Source: JBKHXU01 sp046565865 (GTDB taxonomy: Bacteria; Pseudomonadota; Gammaproteobacteria; Acidiferrobacterales; Sulfurifustaceae). From it: 18,634 nt of DNA. The position numbers and the translations under genes were made by a program. Location: NCBI GenBank assembly GCA_046565865.1, contig JBKHXU010000020.1:1-18634 (forward strand), given 5' to 3'. Below the pieces are notes generated by a model that saw only the letters and a program-made list of their open reading frames with translations, had not been told where the DNA came from and did not search any database. Of the stretch, positions 1-7,183 are shown piece by piece. Within the stretch, counting starts at the first letter, position 1; each line of letters starts with the position of its first letter.

Positions 1-197
1 TCTTTATCACGCACAACTTGTCCGTGGTCGAATACCTGGCGCACGAGGTGGCGGTGATGTATCGCGGCAAGATCGTCGAGCGTGGGCCGACCGAGCGGGT
101 GCTGGAACGGCCGGAGCATGCCTACACGCAGAGCCTGCTGGCGGCGGTGCCGAAGATCGAGGGCGCCGCCCAGGCGGGGCGCTCGGGCGGGTACTAG
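1..197 (+). CDS. ABC transporter ATP-binding protein, oligopeptide/dipeptide type (C-terminal end only)
   Basis: This is the last 64 codons of a gene that begins before the window; the reading frame starts at base 3 and ends with TAG at 195-197. The visible protein begins FITHNLSVVEYLA, which contains the H-loop histidine of ABC ATPases. It is followed by VAVMYRGKIVERGPTERVL and the tail pattern PEHAYTQSLLAAVPKI. That tail (P-x-H-x-Y-T-x-x-L-L-x-A-x-P) is typical of the OppD/OppF/DppD/YejF group, which energises peptide uptake at the inner membrane. The substrate cannot be told from this fragment. The gene converges with mltD and their stop codons overlap in the tetranucleotide CTAG at 194-197. 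Confidence 0.85.
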   Translation, partial: FITHNLSVVEYLAHEVAVMYRGKIVERGPTERVLERPEHAYTQSLLAAVPKIEGAAQAGRSGGY

Positions 198-1720
198 GCG
201 GTCGGTACGGCGACTTCGCCGAGCCGGGCGGAGTTGCCGCCGCGAATCCAGATCTTGATCTTCTTGCCCAGGCGCAATACGTCGTTTGGATGCATCCGAT
301 TCCATTCCGCGATCTGGTGTACCAGCACGTTGTAGCGCTTGGCGAGACTCCACAAGGTTTCCCCGGCGCGGACGCGATGGATCACGAGTTGTCCGTTGCG
401 TGGCACGCCGCGTACCGGCGTCGCATGCGGAGCATCGGCGACCGTAATGGGTGCATGCGCCGAAATCGGCAACAGCAAGCTTTGGCCGACCTTTAAGGTG
501 GTGATCTTGTTAGCGGCTTTGATCGCTCCAACCGTGACGCCGTAGCGGCGGGCGATGCCATGCAGTGTTTCGCCTTTGCGCACTTCGTGATGGCGCCACT
601 GGACGCGGTCCTTATCGTCTAGATTGCTTAGCCCCGCGAGCAATGCGTCTTTCTTGTCGACCGGCACGAGCAGCTCGTGTGGGCCATCCGGATGGGTAGC
701 CCAGCGCATATAACCGGCGTTGATGTGGTGCAGCTGGTCCGGCTCCATGCCGGTAAGGCGCGCCACGACGCCAAGGTCGATCTGGGCGTCGGTGCGGACC
801 GTGGTGAAGTACGGTTCGTTCGGAATCTGCGCCAGGTTGATGCCGAAGCGCTCAGGGTCGGCCACCAAGTTCACCATCGCGAACAGCTTGGGAACGTAGT
901 GCTTGGTCTCCGGCTTGAGCGCCCGCAGGTGCTCGAAGCTGGTGGGCAGGCCCTTGCGCCGGTTGTACTGAATGGCGCGCATGACGCGGCCCTCACCGGC
1001 GTTGTAGGCGGCGATGGCGAGGTGCCAGTCGCCGTCGAAGTCGCCGTGCAGCTTCTGCAAGTAGTCGAGGGCGGCGCGCGTCGCGGCGACCACGTCGCGC
1101 CGGCCGTCGTACCACCAGTTGGATTTCAGTCCGTACAGCTTGCCCGTAGACGGGATAAACTGCCAAAGGCCCGAGGCGCGGGCGCGCGAGTAGGCATACG
1201 GTTTGTAGGCGCTCTCGATTGCCGGCAGCAGCGCGATCTCCATCGGCATGCCGCGCTTTTCAACTTCCTCCACGATGTAATAGAGATAAAGCTTGGCGCG
1301 CTCGAACATTGCCTCGCGGAACTCGGCGTTCTCGACGAACCAGCGCTCGTGCCGCGCAATCAAGGGGCTGTCGAGTTTGGGTAACGCGAAGCCGGCGCGA
1401 ATACGCGCCCAAAGATCGGTGTAGTCTCCTGCTTCCACTTCGGCTTCAGCGGTGCCCGTCGCCAACTCATCGGCTGGTGTGCCGGAGTCGAATCCGACGT
1501 CAGTTCCCAACGGTGTGGTGCTATCGGGGTGCTTACCATGCGGTGCGGCCGCGGCGGTCGGCGCCTTTGGATGCGAACGCGCCACCGGGCTTACTGGGGG
1601 CGGTTTCACCTCAGTAGTGCTCAATGGCGAGGGCGTCGTGGAGCAAGCAGTGACGGTGAGTGATACCGCAAAACCGTATGCTAAGCCTAAGACTTTATTC
1701 TTACTTCTTGTCTGCTTCAT
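194..1720 (-). CDS. mltD: Membrane-bound lytic murein transglycosylase D, lipoprotein with two LysM domains
   Basis: The 508-residue protein cleaves the beta-1,4 bond between MurNAc and GlcNAc in peptidoglycan, leaving 1,6-anhydroMurNAc ends. The N-terminus is a lipoprotein signal with lipobox VTAC and lipidated Cys26, so the enzyme should be anchored in the envelope, probably at the outer membrane. A low-complexity Pro/Ala/Thr linker runs to about residue 90. The SLT catalytic domain covers roughly 150-260, with catalytic Glu169 in LLPAIES, then SGLWQFIPSTG and AIAAYNAGEGRV, all family hallmarks. Two LysM peptidoglycan-binding domains follow at about 378-418 and 447-492. E. coli MltD has the same plan and also lies next to gloB. 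There is no Shine-Dalgarno sequence before the ATG, and a good promoter lies so close that the mRNA may be leaderless. Confidence 0.95.
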   Translation of the reverse strand: MKQTRSKNKVLGLAYGFAVSLTVTACSTTPSPLSTTEVKPPPVSPVARSHPKAPTAAAAPHGKHPDSTTPLGTDVGFDSGTPADELATGTAEAEVEAGDYTDLWARIRAGFALPKLDSPLIARHERWFVENAEFREAMFERAKLYLYYIVEEVEKRGMPMEIALLPAIESAYKPYAYSRARASGLWQFIPSTGKLYGLKSNWWYDGRRDVVAATRAALDYLQKLHGDFDGDWHLAIAAYNAGEGRVMRAIQYNRRKGLPTSFEHLRALKPETKHYVPKLFAMVNLVADPERFGINLAQIPNEPYFTTVRTDAQIDLGVVARLTGMEPDQLHHINAGYMRWATHPDGPHELLVPVDKKDALLAGLSNLDDKDRVQWRHHEVRKGETLHGIARRYGVTVGAIKAANKITTLKVGQSLLLPISAHAPITVADAPHATPVRGVPRNGQLVIHRVRAGETLWSLAKRYNVLVHQIAEWNRMHPNDVLRLGKKIKIWIRGGNSARLGEVAVPTA

Positions 1721-1728
1721 GTCGATTA

Positions 1729-1757
1729 ATAGTAGGCAGAAGCGGACGAACCGTCAA
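1729..1757 (-). promoter_or_regulatory. Predicted sigma70 promoter of mltD
   Basis: Read on the minus strand, the gloB-mltD gap contains TTGACG (1752-1757), a 17-base spacer and TACTAT (1729-1734), close to consensus in sequence and spacing. Only 8 bases separate the -10 box from the mltD ATG. Transcription would therefore start at or within about two bases of the start codon. mltD could also be reached by read-through from gloB. Confidence 0.6.
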
Positions 1758-1763
1758 CGAAGG

Positions 1764-2537
1764 TTATCTCTTAAAGGTGTCCTTCCATCGGCGGATGGCG
1801 GCGAAAACGTCAGTATCGGTCGGCAACGCGCGCCCGGCCTGCCGTTCGGCGGCGAGCCGCACCGACGGCGTATTGGAACGGAGGAACGGATTGACCTCCC
1901 GTTCGCGGGCGATCGTCGACGGCAGCGTGATCGCGTTGCGGGCGCGCAGCGCCTCCACCTCGCGCAGATAGCCGAGGGCGGCGGCGTTCTCCGGTTCGAC
2001 GGCGAGTGCGAAGTCGAGATTGGCGCGGGTGTATTCGTGGCCGCAGTAGACCTTGGTGGCGCCCGGCAACGCCGCGAGCTTGGCGAGCGAGGCGTGCATT
2101 TGCGCCGCGGTACCCTCGAAGAGGCGGCCGCAACCGGCGGAGAACAGGGTATCCCCGCAGAAGAGCAGACCGTCACCGATATAGGCGATGTGGCCGGCGG
2201 TATGGCCCGGGATGTCGAGCACAGCGAAATCGAGATCGAGCGCCGGCAACCGCACGCGATCGCCTTCGCCGATCGGGTGGGTGAGACCCTCGATGCGTTC
2301 GTGCCGCGGACCGTAGACCGGGACATCGTACTGCGCGCGCAGATCGAGCACTCCGCCGACGTGGTCACCGTGGTGGTGGGTGCAGAGAATAGCGGCCGGC
2401 GTCAGCCGCTCACGCGCGAGGAATGCGAGCACCGGGTCGGCATCGCCGGGGTCGACGATCGCCACTCGGTCCGCGCGTCCGCGCACGAGCCAGATGTAGT
2501 TGTCCTCGAACGCCGAGACGTGTAAAACGACCGCCAT
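1764..2537 (-). CDS. gloB: Hydroxyacylglutathione hydrolase (glyoxalase II)
   Basis: This 257-residue cytoplasmic enzyme hydrolyses S-D-lactoylglutathione to D-lactate and glutathione, the second step of methylglyoxal detoxification. The metallo-beta-lactamase fold motif THHHGDH is at 53-59 (ligands His54, His56, Asp58, His59). Further ligands are His112 in GHTAGH, Asp129 in GDT and His167 in CGHEYT. The C-terminal glyoxalase II region with REREVNPFLR is present. The length matches E. coli GloB (251 residues). The frame is open to an ATG at 2597, but the family N-terminus (MAVVLHVSAFEDNYIW) begins at the ATG at 2535-2537, which I chose. That start codon overlaps the proposed start of the divergent methyltransferase. 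gloB lies 43 bases upstream of mltD on the same strand. Confidence 0.95.
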   Translation of the reverse strand: MAVVLHVSAFEDNYIWLVRGRADRVAIVDPGDADPVLAFLARERLTPAAILCTHHHGDHVGGVLDLRAQYDVPVYGPRHERIEGLTHPIGEGDRVRLPALDLDFAVLDIPGHTAGHIAYIGDGLLFCGDTLFSAGCGRLFEGTAAQMHASLAKLAALPGATKVYCGHEYTRANLDFALAVEPENAAALGYLREVEALRARNAITLPSTIAREREVNPFLRSNTPSVRLAAERQAGRALPTDTDVFAAIRRWKDTFKR

Positions 2538-3393
2538 GCCGGGAAGTTTGAAAGCCCCGCGTCGCCCCGTCAACGTGCAACCGGTGCCCGCGCTCAACCT
2601 ACGGGCGCAGTTGTGCGGCTGGTTCGATACGCCGCTCGGGCGTTCGGTGCAGGCGCTGGAGGTGCATCATCTGCGCCAGGTGTTGCCGCAGCTCTACGGC
2701 ACCGTAGCGTTGCAGCTTGGTTGCATCGGGCGCATCGATCTGCTCGACGCCTCGGCAGCGCCCACGCGGCTGTTGCTCGACATCAACGGCGCGCCGCACA
2801 AACGCATGACCGACAGTCGCGTCGAAGTGGCGCTCACCGGCGCGCGCACCAGCCGTGTCATCGCCGAGCCCGACACCATCCCATTCGACGCGCGCAGCAT
2901 CGACGTCGCGGTGCTGCCGCACACGCTGGACTTCAGCAATGATCCGCACCAGGTGCTGCGCGAGGTAAGCCGCGTGCTCGTGCCCGAGGGCCACGTCGTC
3001 ATTCTCGGTTTCAACGCCATGAGTCTGTGGGGCTTGCGTCGGCTGCTCGCGCGCCGCCCGCGGCCGGCGCCGTGGTGCGGGCAGTTCTTCCGGCTCGCGC
3101 GCCTGCGCGACTGGCTCGAGCTGCTCGATTTCGATTGTACCCACGGCGGCATGCTGTACTACCGGCCGCCGGTCCAGCGCGAGAGCGTGCGCGATCGCTT
3201 GTATTTTTTGGAGCAAGCGGGCGATCGCTGGTGGCCGATGATGGCGGCGGTGTATCTGTTGGTGGCGAAGAAGCGCGTGCCGGGAGTGACGCTGCTGCCG
3301 GTCAACTGGAAGACGCAAAAGGCGGTCGGTCCGGCGGCCGCGGAGCCGGCGTTGCGCGCGTTGGGTAGTCGCCGCGCGCGACGTTATGGATAA
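2536..3393 (+). CDS. SAM-dependent methyltransferase, YafS-like (Methyltransf_11 type)
   Basis: A 285-residue class I methyltransferase-like protein of unknown substrate. The N-terminal FDTPLGRSVQALE segment and the position between gloB and rnhA match YafS of E. coli. The most conserved part is residues 107-160: TIPFDARSIDVAVLPHTLDF followed by a helix and the strand VLVPEGHVVILGF, the usual motifs II and III of Methyltransf_11. The glycine-rich motif I is weak (LQLGCIGRIDLLDAS, about 59-73), as I recall it also is in YafS. The start is uncertain. ATG 2536 overlaps the gloB start codon; GTG 2575, GTG 2584 and an earlier ATG at 2500 are in frame, and none has a clear ribosome site. It overlaps rnhA by 8 bases, which suggests translational coupling. 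Confidence 0.8.
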   Translation: MPGSLKAPRRPVNVQPVPALNLRAQLCGWFDTPLGRSVQALEVHHLRQVLPQLYGTVALQLGCIGRIDLLDASAAPTRLLLDINGAPHKRMTDSRVEVALTGARTSRVIAEPDTIPFDARSIDVAVLPHTLDFSNDPHQVLREVSRVLVPEGHVVILGFNAMSLWGLRRLLARRPRPAPWCGQFFRLARLRDWLELLDFDCTHGGMLYYRPPVQRESVRDRLYFLEQAGDRWWPMMAAVYLLVAKKRVPGVTLLPVNWKTQKAVGPAAAEPALRALGSRRARRYG

Positions 3394-3823
3394 GGTCGTT
3401 ATTTACACCGACGGCGCGTGTCGCGGCAATCCCGGCAACGGTGGCTGGGGCGCGATTCTGCGTTACGGCGACCACGAGCGCGAACTGTATGGCGCTGAGC
3501 GCGACACGACTAACAATCGCATGGAGCTGCTCGCGGCGATTCAGGCGCTTGAAGCGCTGAAGCGTCCGTGCGATGTAGTGCTGACCACCGATTCCGAATA
3601 TCTGCGTCGCGGCATCACCGAGTGGCTGCCGCAATGGAAACGCCGCGGTTGGAAAACCGCCGACAAGAAGCCAGTGAAGAATCAGGATCTGTGGGAACGA
3701 CTGGAGCGCGCGACGTTGCCGCACCGCATTCAATGGGATTGGATTCGCGGACACAGCGGCCATCCGGAGAACGAGCGCGCCGATCGTTTGGCCAACCGCG
3801 CGATCGATGAGATGGTAGACTGA
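3386..3823 (+). CDS. rnhA: Ribonuclease HI
   Basis: The 145-residue enzyme cuts the RNA strand of RNA-DNA hybrids, removing R-loops and primers. Catalytic residues are all visible: Asp9 in YTDGACRGNPG, Glu47 in NNRMELLAAI, Asp69 in TTDSEY and Asp133 in NERADRLAN, with the active-site histidine His123 in RGHSGH. The basic substrate-handle segment (WKRRGWKTADKKPVKNQDLW, about 84-103) is present, as in E. coli RNase HI. The ATG lies inside the end of the methyltransferase gene and lacks a Shine-Dalgarno sequence, so coupled translation is likely. In E. coli rnhA and dnaQ are divergent; here they point the same way. Confidence 0.97.
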   Translation: MDKVVIYTDGACRGNPGNGGWGAILRYGDHERELYGAERDTTNNRMELLAAIQALEALKRPCDVVLTTDSEYLRRGITEWLPQWKRRGWKTADKKPVKNQDLWERLERATLPHRIQWDWIRGHSGHPENERADRLANRAIDEMVD

Positions 3824-3840
3824 CGCCGTTTTTTTTACCG

Positions 3841-3864
3841 TCGTGACGACGTAGCGTCGCACGA
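3841..3864 (+). other. Stable stem-loop between rnhA and dnaQ
   Basis: Arms TCGTGACGACG (3841-3851) and CGTCGCACGA (3855-3864) form a 10-base-pair stem with one bulged A and a 3-base TAG loop. It is not followed by a T-run on either strand, so it is not a standard terminator. A run of eight T lies just before it (about 3830-3837) without a convincing GC stem. It would sit in the leader of dnaQ or in the rnhA-dnaQ spacer, and may affect mRNA stability or translation. Function is unproven. Confidence 0.5.
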
Positions 3865-3898
3865 TGACCAACACTAAGACCGAGCGGGGGAGACAGCG

Positions 3899-4621
3899 AT
3901 GCGCCAAGTGGTGCTGGACACGGAAACGACTGGCCTCGATCCGGCCGAGGGACACCGCATCATCGAAATCGGCTGTGTCGAAGTGATCAACCGGCGCCTG
4001 ACCGGTAACACCTATCATCAGTACATCAACCCCGAACGCACCATCGACGCCGCCGCCATCGAGGTGCACGGCATCACCAACGAAGCGCTGGCCGACAAAC
4101 CGCGGTTCGCCGACATCGCCCAGGATTTTCTGGCGTTCGTCGACGGCGCGGAACTTATCATCCACAACGCGCCCTTCGACATAGGCTTTTTGAATCACGA
4201 GTTCCAGCGGCTGGCGAACGGGTCGGGTCCGATCAAGGTGGATGGGCGCTGCAAAGTGATCGATTCGCTCGCGCTGGCGCGCAGCATGCACCCGGGGCAA
4301 AAGAACGACCTCGATTCGCTGTGTCGACGCTATCACGTGGATAACTCGACGCGCACATTGCACGGTGCGCTGCTGGACGCCGAGATACTGGCCGACGTCT
4401 ATCTGGCGATGACGGGTGGGCAAGCGGGCTTGTTCGAGGAACCGCGCGTGGCCGCGGCCGCCGGCATGGTAAGCGCTGAGATTCGCCGTCTAAACGCCGA
4501 TCGCCCGGCGCTGCTGGTCGTTGCTGCCAGCACCGACGAGGTCAGCGCGCATCAGGCGTGGCTGGATGAGATCGACAAAAAATCCGGCGGCCGCTGCGTA
4601 TGGAAAAAGTTGACCGCGTAG
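3899..4621 (+). CDS. dnaQ: DNA polymerase III epsilon subunit (proofreading 3'-5' exonuclease)
   Basis: The 240-residue epsilon subunit removes misincorporated bases in the replicative polymerase core. Exo I is VLDTETTGLDP (Asp7, Glu9), Exo II is IIHNAPFDIGFLNHE (Asp94), and Exo III-epsilon is HGALLDAEILADVY (His155, Asp160), so all metal ligands and the DEDDh histidine are present. After the nuclease domain comes QAGLF (175-179), which fits the QxxLF beta-clamp binding pattern. The remaining tail should contact the alpha subunit. The ATG has a good upstream purine tract (GGGGGAGA, about 10 bases away). The gene ends in an intrinsic terminator overlapping the convergent hydrolase gene. Confidence 0.97.
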   Translation: MRQVVLDTETTGLDPAEGHRIIEIGCVEVINRRLTGNTYHQYINPERTIDAAAIEVHGITNEALADKPRFADIAQDFLAFVDGAELIIHNAPFDIGFLNHEFQRLANGSGPIKVDGRCKVIDSLALARSMHPGQKNDLDSLCRRYHVDNSTRTLHGALLDAEILADVYLAMTGGQAGLFEEPRVAAAAGMVSAEIRRLNADRPALLVVAASTDEVSAHQAWLDEIDKKSGGRCVWKKLTA

Positions 4622-4645
4622 CGTCGGTCTCGCGCACGCGCGGGA

Positions 4646-4668
4646 TGACCGCTTCGGGTCAGTTTTTT
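4646..4668 (+). terminator. Rho-independent terminator of dnaQ
   Basis: TGACC (4646-4650) pairs with GGTCA (4657-4661) around the loop GCTTCG, and six T follow at 4663-4668. The stem is short but the hairpin plus T-run is standard. It lies 25 bases after the dnaQ stop and overlaps the last codons of the convergent hydrolase gene. Confidence 0.6.
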
Positions 4669-5504
4669 GCCAGCCGATTGCCCTTGAACGTAATGCTCGA
4701 TCCCGGCTGCATGATGCGCGCGTTCACGCCTTTGCGCGACAGCTCCTCGACGAAGCGAGTCGGATCGGGCGTCAGCACCGGAAACGTGCCGTAGTGATGG
4801 GGAATGGCGAGACGCGTGCGCACCGTCTTCGCGGCGCGCGCCGCCATCGTCGGCTCCATGCCGAAGTGGCCGCCGATATTGATCAGCGCTACGTCCGGTG
4901 CATAGAGTTCGCCGATCAGCGACATGTCTTTATAGAAGGCGGTGTCGCCGCTGTGATAAAGCGTCGGGCCGTCTTTGATGCGCAATACGAAACCAGCGGG
5001 GTTGCCGCCGTACACGACGTCGGGATCTTTCTCGCCCGCGTAGGGATCGTTGAGGCCGCTCGAGTGCACCGCCGGCACCATGGTCACGGTCACCTCGTTA
5101 TCCGCGATCGTGATCTCGCCGCCGATGTTCATCAGCGTATCGAAGCCCATCTGTTCTTTCGGGTAGCCGTGCAGCTTCGCGAGATTGGTGCCAAGCTCGA
5201 CGTTCGCCACTAGCCGTGCCTTGGTGCGCTTTGCGAGCGCGACCGCGTCGCCGACGTGGTCGAAGTGGCCGTGCGTGAGCAGGATATAGTCGAGCTTCGC
5301 GACCGCCGTGTCCGGGTCTTTGCCGTTCTTCGCCTGCGGATTGATCGGGTTCTTCAGCCACGGATCGATCATCAGCACCTTCCCCTTGGGTGTCACGATC
5401 TCAAACGCCGCGTGGCCGTGCCACGTGATCGTGGTTTCGGCCGACCACACGGGCGCAATAGTGGCAGCGAGAAGGGCGAGACCGACAAGGATCCGAGGGT
5501 TCAT
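4659..5504 (-). CDS. Exported metal-dependent hydrolase, metallo-beta-lactamase fold (UPF0173/UlaG-like)
   Basis: A 281-residue protein of the UPF0173/UlaG-like branch of the metallo-beta-lactamase superfamily. Metal-site residues are THGHFDH (His78, His80, Asp82, His83), His147 in VHSSG, Asp187 in YHSGDTAF and the pair His236-His237 near the end. The substrate is unknown; relatives include lactonases and uncharacterised hydrolases. A signal peptide is clear: a basic start, hydrophobic residues about 5-19 and a likely cut after WSA at position 22. The mature enzyme is therefore predicted to be periplasmic, whereas most UPF0173 members are cytoplasmic. The ATG at 5504 is preceded by GGAG at a good distance. 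The gene is divergent from the ABC transporter genes and convergent with dnaQ. Confidence 0.85.
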   Translation of the reverse strand: MNPRILVGLALLAATIAPVWSAETTITWHGHAAFEIVTPKGKVLMIDPWLKNPINPQAKNGKDPDTAVAKLDYILLTHGHFDHVGDAVALAKRTKARLVANVELGTNLAKLHGYPKEQMGFDTLMNIGGEITIADNEVTVTMVPAVHSSGLNDPYAGEKDPDVVYGGNPAGFVLRIKDGPTLYHSGDTAFYKDMSLIGELYAPDVALINIGGHFGMEPTMAARAAKTVRTRLAIPHHYGTFPVLTPDPTRFVEELSRKGVNARIMQPGSSITFKGNRLAKN

Positions 5505-5544
5505 GGGGCTCCGTGAGCGTTTTCCGATGTGCGTAATTTAACAT

Positions 5545-5576
5545 ACCCGGCCGAGCAGCGGCTGACACTGCCGGGT
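5545..5576. repeat. Nested inverted repeat in the divergent hydrolase/ABC promoter region
   Basis: Arms ACCCGGC (5545-5551) and GCCGGGT (5570-5576) match perfectly across 18 bases, and a smaller repeat, CAGC-G-GCTG (5556-5564), lies inside. Neither strand has a T-run after it. It sits in the only 92-base gap between the two divergent start codons, where an operator would be expected, but no regulator is identified. The rest of the gap has AT-rich -10-like sequence (minus strand TATGTT, 5540-5545) without a good -35 box. Confidence 0.4.
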
Positions 5577-5596
5577 GCCTGCGCTAATCTGCGCCG

Positions 5597-6355
5597 ATGG
5601 AGAGCGCCGTCGAGATGAACCGCGTCAGCAAGCGTTTCGATCAAGTGCTGGCGGTTGACGATCTCAGTGTGGATATTCGCCGCGGTTCGACCACCGCATT
5701 GCTCGGCGGGAACGGCGCCGGCAAGACCACGACGCTGGCGATGCTGCTCGGGCTGTTGTTGCCCACGCGCGGCGCCATCACGGTGCTTGGCGTCGACATG
5801 CTGCGGCAACGTCACCGCGTATTGCCGCGCATGAACTTCTCCTCGCCCTATGTCGATCTGCCGCGTCGGCTGACGGTGCGCGAGAATCTGCGGGTGTACG
5901 CGCTGCTGTACGACGTGCGCGCGTTCGCCCGCGTGCTGCGGCGGCTGAGCGAGGAACTGGAACTCGGGCCGCTCCTCAAGCGGCCGTACGGCGTGTTGTC
6001 CGCCGGGCAGAAAACGCGGGTGACGTTGGCCAAGGCGCTGCTCAACGAACCGGAGCTATTGTTGCTCGACGAGCCGACCGCCTCGCTCGATCCCGACACC
6101 GCCGATTACATGCGCCGCTATCTCATGCAGTACCAAGCGCGCACGCATGCGAGTGTGGTGCTGGCATCGCACAACATGACCGAGGTCGAGCGCATGTGCG
6201 ACGACGTGTTGATGTTGCGCGCCGGGCGCCTGGTCGATCGTGGCCCGCCGGAGGCGTTGCTCGCGCGCTATGGGCGGCAGAACATGGAGGAAGTTTTCAT
6301 CGATATCGCGCGCTCGCGCGCGCCGGCGGCGGACATCGCCAAGACGGTCGACTGA
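5597..6355 (+). CDS. ABC transporter ATP-binding protein (ABC-2 export type, NodI/DrrA-like)
   Basis: A 252-residue ATPase subunit that should power export with the permease encoded next. Walker A is GGNGAGKTT (37-45), the ABC signature is LSAGQ (134-138), Walker B is LLLLDEP with Glu159, the D-loop is SLDP, and the switch histidine is His192 in ASHNM. Where the Q-loop glutamine is normally found the sequence reads MNFSSPYVDLP (about 79-89), so Ser appears in its place. I recall this wording from related proteobacterial ABC-2 ATPases, so it may be normal for the subfamily. The substrate is unknown. ATG 5597 lacks a strong ribosome site; ATG 5615 is an alternative start. Confidence 0.85.
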   Translation: MESAVEMNRVSKRFDQVLAVDDLSVDIRRGSTTALLGGNGAGKTTTLAMLLGLLLPTRGAITVLGVDMLRQRHRVLPRMNFSSPYVDLPRRLTVRENLRVYALLYDVRAFARVLRRLSEELELGPLLKRPYGVLSAGQKTRVTLAKALLNEPELLLLDEPTASLDPDTADYMRRYLMQYQARTHASVVLASHNMTEVERMCDDVLMLRAGRLVDRGPPEALLARYGRQNMEEVFIDIARSRAPAADIAKTVD

Positions 6356-6356
6356 C

Positions 6357-7154
6357 GTGTGGCGCTCCCTGAAACGCGTGTTGGCATTGGTGTTGCGCCA
6401 TGTCTATTTGCTGCGCGGCTCGTGGCCGCGGGTGCTGGAGCTGATGTACTGGCCGACGGTACAGATGATCCTGTGGGGATTCATCACGGTCTTCATGGTC
6501 GGACACAGCTCCTGGGTGGCGCAGGACTCGGGCGTGTTGTTGTCGGCGGTGTTGCTGTGGGACGTGTTGTTTCGCGGTCAGCTTGGGGTATCGCTGGTGT
6601 TCATGGAGGAGATGTGGTCGCGCAACCTGGGCCACTTGTTCGTTAGCCCATTGCGGCCGCTCGAAATGGTGGCGTCGTTGCTAACTATGAGTTTGATTCG
6701 GACGTTGATCGGCGTCGGTGGCGCGGCGTTGATAGCGATTCCACTGTTTCACTATTCGATCTTCGATATGGGACTGGCGTTGCTGGCATTTTTCGTCAAT
6801 CTCATCGTCATGGGTTGGGCGATTGGCTTGCTGGTATCAGGTATGGTGCTGCGCTATGGCCTCGGCGCCGAAGGGCTGGCGTGGTTTCTGGTATTCGCCG
6901 TGCAACCCATCACCGGGGTGTACTACCCTATCGATATTCTGCCGGGCTGGCTGCAGTCGATCGCGTTCTTTTTGCCTTCGACGCATGTGTTCGAAGGTAT
7001 GCGCGCGGCGTTGTTTAGCCAAACGTTCCGCGGCGATTTGTTTGTTAATGCGGTCGCGCTAAACGCCGCGTATCTGATCATTGGGGCCGGCGCGTTCCTT
7101 GCCTACTTTCGCAGCGCCCGGGTACGCGGGCAGCTGTTACATGTGGGAGAATAG
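6357..7154 (+). CDS. ABC-2 type transporter permease
   Basis: A 265-residue inner-membrane protein with about six hydrophobic segments, in the ABC-2 family (NodJ/YadH-like), and the partner of the preceding ATPase. I chose the GTG at 6357, one base after the ATPase stop codon; it gives MWRSLKRVLALVLRHVYLLRG, a normal cytoplasmic amphipathic start. The frame is open further upstream inside the ATPase gene, but that sequence is arginine-rich shadow. Conserved-looking elements include the EEMWSRNLGHLFVSPLRP loop, which is typical of ABC-2 coupling regions, and QPITGVYYPIDILPGWLQ before the last helices. The transported compound cannot be inferred. Confidence 0.85.
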   Translation: MWRSLKRVLALVLRHVYLLRGSWPRVLELMYWPTVQMILWGFITVFMVGHSSWVAQDSGVLLSAVLLWDVLFRGQLGVSLVFMEEMWSRNLGHLFVSPLRPLEMVASLLTMSLIRTLIGVGGAALIAIPLFHYSIFDMGLALLAFFVNLIVMGWAIGLLVSGMVLRYGLGAEGLAWFLVFAVQPITGVYYPIDILPGWLQSIAFFLPSTHVFEGMRAALFSQTFRGDLFVNAVALNAAYLIIGAGAFLAYFRSARVRGQLLHVGE

Positions 7155-7183
7155 TGCGGCCGCGACCGGTCGTTGGAGAACTT

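Noticed and set aside
1452..2525. 357-codon plus-strand open frame opposite mltD and gloB
   Set aside because: It is antisense to two well-supported genes and has the Arg/Gly-rich composition of GC-rich shadow frames.
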